Shown: piece after piece, positions 58,413 to 64,000 of the stretch
How positions within the stretch are numbered: position 1 is the first letter of the stretch
How the letters are laid out: each line of letters starts with the position of its first letter
Assembly: GCA_002339675.1 (NCBI GenBank)
Contig: DDKB01000002.1
Coordinates: 35,647 to 99,646 of the forward strand
Length of the DNA: 64,000 nucleotides
Reading direction: 5' to 3'
Origin: Stutzerimonas stutzeri
Lineage (GTDB): Bacteria > Pseudomonadota > Gammaproteobacteria > Pseudomonadales > Pseudomonadaceae
The notes under the pieces: model-generated
Seen by the model: only the letters and a program-made list of their open reading frames with translations
What the model was told of the DNA's origin: nothing
Database searches by the model: none
Made by a program: the position numbers and the translations under genes

Positions 58413-60122
58413 ATGAAAGCCTTCGCCACCCTTTATGCCCGCCTCGACGCCACCACCTCGAGCAACGCCAAGCTCGCGGCGATGCGCGATTACTTCCGCG
58501 ATGCCGATCCGGCCGACGCGGCCTGGGCCGTGTATTTCCTGGCCGGAGGTCGGCCGCGCCAGCTGGTGCCGACCCGCGTACTGCGGGAAACCGCGATGCA
58601 GGCCTCTGAACTGCCGGAATGGTTGTTTGAGGAGAGCTACCAGGCGGTCGGCGACATGGCCGAAACCATCTCGCTGCTGATGCCGGAAGCCGAGCACAGC
58701 TCCGATGACGGGCTGGCCGTGTGGATGCAGGACAAGTTGCTGCCGTTGCGCGGCTTGCCACCGGAAGAGCTGGCCGAGCGATTGCCCGCGCTGTGGAAGC
58801 AGCTGGACCGCCTGAGCCTGATGGTCTGCATCAAACTGATCACCGGCGCCTTTCGCGTCGGCGTGTCGAAGCTGCTGGTCACCCGCGCGCTGGCCTCGCT
58901 GGTCGACCTCGACCCCAAGCGCGTGGCGCAGCGGCTGGTGGGCTATACCGATCTGTCGCACCGCCCCAGCGCCGAGGGCTACCGTGCGCTGATCGCCGAC
59001 GAATCCGAACACGAGCACGCTCAGCGCGGCGGCCAGCCCTACCCCTTTTTTCTCGCCCATCCGTTGCAGGCGCCTGTTGAAGAATTCGACACCCTGCTCG
59101 GCGCACCGGAAAACTGGTTCATCGAATGGAAGTGGGACGGCATCCGCGCCCAGCTGGTCAAGCGTGACGGGCAGATCTGGGTCTGGTCGCGCGGCGAAGA
59201 GCTGGTCAGCGAGCGCTTTCCGGAACTCTGCGAACTGGCCGGCTGCCTGCCGGACGGCACGGTGATCGACGGCGAGATCCTGGTCTGGAAGCACGCGCCC
59301 GGCGAGCCCGCGACCGAGCTTTTTGAGCAGCCGAATGACGATGACGCGGGAGCCACCGAGCGCTTCGGGGTACAGCCTTTCGCTCTACTGCAGCAGCGTA
59401 TCGGCCGCAAGAGCCTCACCGCCAAGGTGCTGCAGGACGCCCCCGTCGCGGTGCTCGCCTATGACCTGCTGGAATGGCAGGGCGACGACTGGCGGCAACG
59501 CGAGCATCGTGAACGCCGGCAGCAGCTCGAAACGGTGGTCGGGCAATGCCCCAACCCACGTCTGATGCTTTCGCCGCTGGTTACCGGCAACGACTGGAAC
59601 GATCTCGCGCAACAACGCGAGGCGTCACGTGCCCGCGGCGTCGAGGGCATGATGATCAAGGCGCGCGCTGCCCAGTACGGCGTCGGCCGGACCAAGGACG
59701 TAGGCGTCTGGTGGAAGTGGAAGATCGATCCGTATTCGGTCGACGCCGTGCTGATCTATGCGCAACGCGGCCACGGGCGCCGCGCCAGCCTCTATACCGA
59801 CTACACCTTCGCCGTCTGGGACGGAGAACCGGGCGATCCGGAGCGCAAGCTGGTGCCCTTCGCCAAGGCCTATTCCGGCCTCACCGACGAGGAAATGCGC
59901 AAGGTCGACGCCATCGTGCGCAAGACCACCGTGGAAAAATTCGGCCCCGTGCGCAGCGTGACCCCGACCCTGGTGTTCGAACTCGGCTTCGAAGGCATCG
60001 CCGCCAGCAGCCGCCACAAGAGCGGCATCGCCGTGCGCTTCCCACGCATGCTGCGCTGGCGCCTGGACAAGCCGGTGGACGAAGCCGACACCCTGGAAAC
60101 GCTGAAGGAATTGCTGGCATGA
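58413..60122 (+). CDS. ATP-dependent DNA ligase (LIG of the Lhr-Core cluster)
   Basis: A 569-residue ligase. The adenylated lysine is Lys240 in WFIEWKWDGIRAQLV (motif I). Other motifs include IDGEILVW, GVEGMMIK and a C-terminal WWKWKIDPYSVDAVL (motif V) plus the OB domain. The N-terminal about 210 residues form the DNA-binding domain. It belongs to the bacterial ligase group found with EXO and Lhr-Core, not LigD. The stop is followed by the hairpin array, so coupling with the helicase is unusual. Confidence 0.94.
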   Translation: MKAFATLYARLDATTSSNAKLAAMRDYFRDADPADAAWAVYFLAGGRPRQLVPTRVLRETAMQASELPEWLFEESYQAVGDMAETISLLMPEAEHSSDDGLAVWMQDKLLPLRGLPPEELAERLPALWKQLDRLSLMVCIKLITGAFRVGVSKLLVTRALASLVDLDPKRVAQRLVGYTDLSHRPSAEGYRALIADESEHEHAQRGGQPYPFFLAHPLQAPVEEFDTLLGAPENWFIEWKWDGIRAQLVKRDGQIWVWSRGEELVSERFPELCELAGCLPDGTVIDGEILVWKHAPGEPATELFEQPNDDDAGATERFGVQPFALLQQRIGRKSLTAKVLQDAPVAVLAYDLLEWQGDDWRQREHRERRQQLETVVGQCPNPRLMLSPLVTGNDWNDLAQQREASRARGVEGMMIKARAAQYGVGRTKDVGVWWKWKIDPYSVDAVLIYAQRGHGRRASLYTDYTFAVWDGEPGDPERKLVPFAKAYSGLTDEEMRKVDAIVRKTTVEKFGPVRSVTPTLVFELGFEGIAASSRHKSGIAVRFPRMLRWRLDKPVDEADTLETLKELLA

Positions 60123-60150
60123 GGTCGACGCACCTGGCGACCACCGCGCC

Positions 60151-61264
60151 CAAACCGCCCTCACCCCAGCCCTCTCCCGGAGGGAGAGGGAGCAAAAGCG
60201 GAGCAGCCGCGTGTGGCCGTTCAGACTCGCGGCGTAATCTCCCTGATATGGCTGAGATAGAAGCGACGGTGATCGCCAGAAAGCCCCAAGGCTCCATACG
60301 CAAATCGCCCTCACCCCAGCCCTCTCCCGGAGGGAGAGGGAGCAAAAGCAGAGCGGCCGTGTGTGGCAGATCAGACTCGCGGTGTAATCGTCCTCATCTA
60401 ACCGAGATAGAAGTGAAGGTGGTTGCCAGAAAGGCCCGAGGGGCCGAACGCAAACCGCCCTCACCCCAGCCCTCTCCCGGAGGGAGAGGGAGCAAAAGCG
60501 GAGCAGTCGCGCAGCCAGTAACAGACCGGGCACGTAACTGCTCCCCTCTTCCTGAGGGAGAGGGGCTGGGGGTGAGGGGGAAGGCAGGCCGCTGGGAGTC
60601 AGTTGGTTCGAGTGAGCACACTGATCTGGCCAAGGCAGCAGTCTCGGCGGTCACCAAAACGACTCGGGGCTCCGCACGCAAACCGCCCTCACCCCAGCCC
60701 TCTCCCGGAGGGAGAGGGAGCAAAAGCGGAGCAGTCGCGCGCGCAGTGACAGACCGGCCACCTAACTGCTCCCGTCTCCCTGAGGGAGAGGGGCTGGGGG
60801 TGGGGGGGAAGGCGGGCCGCTGGGAGTCAGTTGGTTCGAGTGAGCGCACTGATCTGGCCAAGGCAGCAGTCTCGGCGGTCACCAAAACGCCCCGGGGCTC
60901 CGTACGCAAACCGCCCTCACCCCAGCCCTCTCCCGGAGGGAGAGGGAGCAAAAGCGGAGCAGTCGCGCGCGCAGTGACAGACCGGGCACGTAACTGCTCC
61001 CCTCTCCCTGAGGGAGAGGGGCTGGGGGTGAGGGGGGAGGCAGGCCGCTGGGAGTCAGTTAGTTCGAGTGAGCGCACTGATCTGGCCAAGGCAGCAGTCT
61101 CGGCGGTCACCAAAACGACTCGGGGCCCCGCACGCAAACCGCCCTCACCCCAGCCCTCTCCCGGAGTGAGAGGGAGCAAAAGCGGAGCAGTCGCGCACGC
61201 AGTGACAGACCGGCCACCTAACCGCTCCCCTCTCCCTGAGGGAGAGGGGCTGGGGGTGAGGGGG
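60151..61264. repeat. Tandem array of paired inverted GC hairpins (BIME/REP-like)
   Basis: A 33-base core (CCCTCACCCC AGCCCTCTCC followed by CGGAGGGAGAGGG) occurs in six direct copies, each inside a conserved CAAACCGCCC... segment starting at 60151, 60301, 60451, 60679, 60907 and 61135. Spacings are 150, 150, 228, 228 and 228 bp. From 60541 an inverted hairpin joins each unit, at 60541, 60769, 60997 and 61225, always 228 bp apart. The 1,245 bases from 60123 to 61367 contain no real gene. Both periods are multiples of three, so long frames stay open on both strands; these are artefacts. Confidence 0.93.
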
Positions 61265-61367
61265 AAGGCGGGCCGCTGGGAGTCAGTTGGTTCACACGGC
61301 ACTGTGTGGCCTCGCCGCATCAAGCGCTCCCAGGTGACATCGACCTATCCACCCCGCCGTACTGCCA

Positions 61368-63977
61368 ATGAGTAAGAGCGAAGATCTCTTGGCTGAACGC
61401 TGGTTCGCCACCCGCGGTTGGCAACCCTTCCCTTTTCAGCGCGACGTCTGGCAAGCAATCGACCAGGGTGAATCCGGCCTGCTCCACGCTACCACCGGTT
61501 CGGGCAAAACCTACGCCGTCTGGATGGGCGCGCTCAACCGCTTCGCTTCTATGGGAGCGGGCATGCCCGCGAAGGCGTCGCAGGCCTCGGTCCCGCCTTC
61601 GGACAAACCCGCCGCACTCACCGTCCTCTGGATCACGCCCATGCGTGCCCTGGCCGCCGATACCGCCCGCGCCCTGCAGGCCCCGCTGGATGATCTGCAG
61701 ATCAGCTGGAGCATCGGCCTGCGCACCGGCGACACCAGCAGCGCCGAGCGGCAGCGCCAGGGTCGGCGATTGCCCAGTGCGCTGGTCACCACGCCGGAAA
61801 GCCTCACTCTGCTACTGACCCGCGCCGACGCGCGCCAGGCGTTTGCCGGCTTGCGCATGCTGGTGGTGGATGAGTGGCACGAGCTGCTGGGCAACAAGCG
61901 TGGGGTGCAACTGCAACTGGCGCTGGCCCGGCTGCGTCAGTGGATGCCGGAGCTGATCGTCTGGGGGCTTTCGGCCACCTTGGGCAACCAACCGCACGCG
62001 CTCGACGTGCTGCTGCATCCGGGCACCGGCAAGCTGGTGCAAGGCAAGGTCGACAAGGATTTGCGCGTCGACACCCTGCTGCCGCCAAGCATCGAACGCT
62101 TCCCCTGGGCCGGCCACCTGGGGCTGCGCATGCTGCCGCAGGTCGTCGAGGAGATCGATTCGGCCGCCACCACGCTGGTCTTCACCAACACCCGTTCACA
62201 GTCCGAAATCTGGTATCAGGCGTTACTCGAAGCCCGCCCGGACTGGGCCGGACTCATCGCCCTGCACCATGGCTCGCTGGCACGCGAGGTGCGCGACTGG
62301 GTGGAAATGGGCCTCAAGCAAGGCGCCCTGAAGGCAGTGGTTTGCACCTCGAGCCTCGATCTCGGCGTCGACTTTCTGCCGGTCGAGCGGGTGCTGCAGA
62401 TCGGCTCGCCCAAAGGCGTGGCGCGCCTGATGCAGCGCGCCGGTCGCTCTGGTCACGCACCCGGACGGACATCTCGAGTGACGCTGGTACCGACGCACAG
62501 TTTCGAGGTGGTGGAAGCCGCAGCGGCCCAGGTGGCCATCGCCGAGCGCCGCATCGAAGCCCGCAGCGCCCCGCATCGTCCCCTCGACGTGCTGGTGCAG
62601 CATCTGGTCAGCATGGCGCTGGGCGGTGGCTTCCGGCCGGACGAATTGTTTGCCGAAGTGCGCCAGGCCTGGTCGTATCGCGAACTCACCGACGATCACT
62701 GGGAATGGGCGCTGGCCTTCGTGCGCCATGGCGGCCACTCCTTGACGGCCTACCCGGACTACCAGCGCGTCGAGCCGGACGAGACCGGGCTGTGGAAAGT
62801 CCCCAGCCGCCGCGTCGCGCTTCGCCATCGGATGAGCATCGGCACCATCGTCAGCGACGCCAGCCTGACGGTGAAGTTCTGGGCCAAGGGTGGCAGCGGC
62901 CGGTCACTGGGCACCATCGAGGAAGGCTTCATTGCCCGCTTGCGCCCTGGCGACAACTTTCTCTTCGGCGGGCGCCTGCTGGAATTGGTGCGCGTCGAGA
63001 ACATGACCGCTTACGTAAGCCGCGCCACCGGCAAGAAAGCCGCCGTGCCGCGCTGGAATGGCGGCCGCATGCCGCTGTCCAGCGAACTGGCCGACGCGGT
63101 GGTCGAGCAGCTCGGTGCTGCTTCCCGCGGCCAGTTCGACAGTGCCGAGATGCGCCTGGTAGAACCCCTGCTGCGGGTGCAGCTGGACTGGTCGACGTTG
63201 CCCACGGAAAGCACGCTGCTGGCCGAGGTGATGAAGTCGCGCGAGGGTTGGCATCTGTTCCTCTATCCCTTCGCCGGTCGACACGTGCATGTGGGGCTGG
63301 CCAGCCTGCTGGCCTGGCGCATGGGCCAGCGCCAACCGCTGACCTTTTCTATCGCCGTGAATGACTACGGCTTCGAGCTGCTTTCAGCGACCGAGGTGGA
63401 TTGGCTGCAGTGGCTGACGCCCTCGCTGTTCAGCCAGGACGAATTGCTCCACGACGTGCTCGCCAGCCTCAATGCTGGCGAGCTGGCCCGTCGGCGCTTT
63501 CGCGAAATCGCGCGCATTGCTGGGCTGGTGTTTTCCGGCTACCCCGGTGCGCAAAAGAGTGCGCGCCAGCTGCAGGCCTCCAGTGGGTTGTTCTTCGACG
63601 TCTTTCGCCAGTACGACCCGGCCAACCTGCTGCTGACCCAGGCCGAGGAAGAGGTGCTGCGCCAGGAACTGGAGGTCGAGCGGCTGGAGCAGACGTTGAG
63701 CCGCTTGCAGCAGCGCGAGTTGGACGTGCACGTCGTCAAACGCACCACGCCGCTGGCCTTTCCGCTGATGGTCGAGCGCTTCCGCGAAAGCATGACCTCG
63801 GAAAAACTGGCCGACCGCATTCGCCGGATGGTCGCCGAGCTGGACAAGGCCGCGGGGCCCGGCGGCTACCAGCCGGAAGCGAATGCCAGCATCATGGTCG
63901 AACGCGAAACTGCCCCCAAACGTAAACCGCGCCAGACCAAGGACGGCACGCCCCGCCAGAAGAAAACCGCTCGCTGA
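61368..63977 (+). CDS. Ligase-associated DEXH helicase (Lhr-Core)
   Basis: An 869-residue superfamily 2 helicase. The Walker A motif is TTGSGKT (Lys47). Motif II is VVDEWHEL (DEWH box), motif III is SATLGN, and motif VI is QRAGRSGH. The WH and Lhr-specific beta-barrel domains follow. In P. putida Lhr-Core acts with EXO, LIG and MPE on nucleic acid repair. An in-frame REP-like palindrome encodes residues about 61-70 (SMGAGMPAKA) between Walker A and motif Ia. The ATG at 61368 has no clear ribosome-binding site, and upstream is the repeat array. The partner phosphoesterase gene, expected downstream, is outside the window. Confidence 0.94.
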   Translation: MSKSEDLLAERWFATRGWQPFPFQRDVWQAIDQGESGLLHATTGSGKTYAVWMGALNRFASMGAGMPAKASQASVPPSDKPAALTVLWITPMRALAADTARALQAPLDDLQISWSIGLRTGDTSSAERQRQGRRLPSALVTTPESLTLLLTRADARQAFAGLRMLVVDEWHELLGNKRGVQLQLALARLRQWMPELIVWGLSATLGNQPHALDVLLHPGTGKLVQGKVDKDLRVDTLLPPSIERFPWAGHLGLRMLPQVVEEIDSAATTLVFTNTRSQSEIWYQALLEARPDWAGLIALHHGSLAREVRDWVEMGLKQGALKAVVCTSSLDLGVDFLPVERVLQIGSPKGVARLMQRAGRSGHAPGRTSRVTLVPTHSFEVVEAAAAQVAIAERRIEARSAPHRPLDVLVQHLVSMALGGGFRPDELFAEVRQAWSYRELTDDHWEWALAFVRHGGHSLTAYPDYQRVEPDETGLWKVPSRRVALRHRMSIGTIVSDASLTVKFWAKGGSGRSLGTIEEGFIARLRPGDNFLFGGRLLELVRVENMTAYVSRATGKKAAVPRWNGGRMPLSSELADAVVEQLGAASRGQFDSAEMRLVEPLLRVQLDWSTLPTESTLLAEVMKSREGWHLFLYPFAGRHVHVGLASLLAWRMGQRQPLTFSIAVNDYGFELLSATEVDWLQWLTPSLFSQDELLHDVLASLNAGELARRRFREIARIAGLVFSGYPGAQKSARQLQASSGLFFDVFRQYDPANLLLTQAEEEVLRQELEVERLEQTLSRLQQRELDVHVVKRTTPLAFPLMVERFRESMTSEKLADRIRRMVAELDKAAGPGGYQPEANASIMVERETAPKRKPRQTKDGTPRQKKTAR
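61550..61575 (+). repeat. REP-like palindrome inside the Lhr-Core gene
   Basis: TATGGGAGCGGGCATGCCCG followed by CGAAGG resembles the Pseudomonas REP family (compare 58321-58344). Its core CGGGCATGCCCG (61558-61569) is a perfect 12-bp palindrome. It is read in frame and adds an Ala/Gly/Ser/Met-rich loop to the helicase. Confidence 0.68.
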
Positions 63978-64000
63978 CTGTAGTGGTCAACAATTCCCGG

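Noticed and set aside
60151..61264. CRISPR array
   Set aside because: Units are 150-228 bp with near-identical interiors and strong hairpins, unlike 23-50 bp repeats with unique spacers; no cas genes are present.
60394..61323. Minus-strand open frame of about 309 codons over the array
   Set aside because: It translates only the hairpin repeat (LLLPLPPGEGWGEGGLR repeated); there is no ribosome-binding site or homology.
59546..61375. Long plus-strand open frame (about 609 codons) over the ligase end and hairpin array
   Set aside because: The first part is an out-of-frame shadow of the ligase gene. The rest is low-complexity repeat translation (SPQPSPGGRGSKSG...), open only because the repeat periods are multiples of three.

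Overview
The window is about 64 kb of high-GC gammaproteobacterial chromosome. Gene content, gene order and intergenic repeats fit the Pseudomonas stutzeri group (Stutzerimonas). The main reasons are the fliEFGHIJ - partner-switch - fliK - fliLMNOPQR-flhB-flhA order, the divergent etfBA/etfQO pair, plsB, opgGH, a copRS-copAB copper locus and the EXO/LIG/Lhr-Core repair cluster. This is inferred from sequence reading, not from a database search. I found no rRNA, tRNA, CRISPR array, prophage or transposase gene.

Region 1 (1-17.4 kb) is a flagellar biosynthesis block on the minus strand. A sigma-54 promoter starts fliEFGHIJ, followed by an HsbA/HsbR/HptB-type phosphorelay and partner-switch module and fliK, which ends in a terminator. 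A second sigma-54 promoter starts fliLMNOPQR-flhB. A third lies ahead of flhA, whose 3' part is outside the window. A periplasmic Cu/Zn superoxide dismutase gene (sodC) sits in the opposite orientation between flhB and flhA.

Region 2 (17.5-28.7 kb) is mixed housekeeping: a BenE-type transporter, an SDR and a CurA-like oxidoreductase, pyrF, a DUF2897 small protein, a GGDEF-EAL protein, a proline-rich lipoprotein, a MocR-type regulator with a clear inverted-repeat operator candidate, DUF4398 and OmpA-like lipoproteins, and a periplasmic solute-binding protein.

Region 3 (28.8-41.6 kb) holds etfBA and divergent etfQO. They share an intergenic region with a PsrA-like box and a MITE-like element. 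Then come a cold-shock protein, a Gld-type ABC export system, plsB, a TerB-like protein, a DUF4197 protein and a HlyIII-family membrane protein.

Region 4 (41.6-48.8 kb) is a copper-resistance island: copRS on the minus strand, and on the plus strand an HMA chaperone, a DUF411 protein, a DUF3147 membrane protein, CopA, CopB and a His-tailed cytochrome c. The divergent intergenic region carries both a CopR/CusR-like box and a MerR/CueR-like promoter.

Region 5 (48.9-64 kb) contains opgGH (osmoregulated periplasmic glucans), bglX, two small conserved proteins, and the nucleic-acid repair cluster EXO-LIG-Lhr-Core. A 1.1-kb tandem array of paired inverted GC-rich hairpins (150-bp, then 228-bp units) separates LIG from Lhr-Core. 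A REP-like palindrome also lies in frame inside the Lhr-Core gene.
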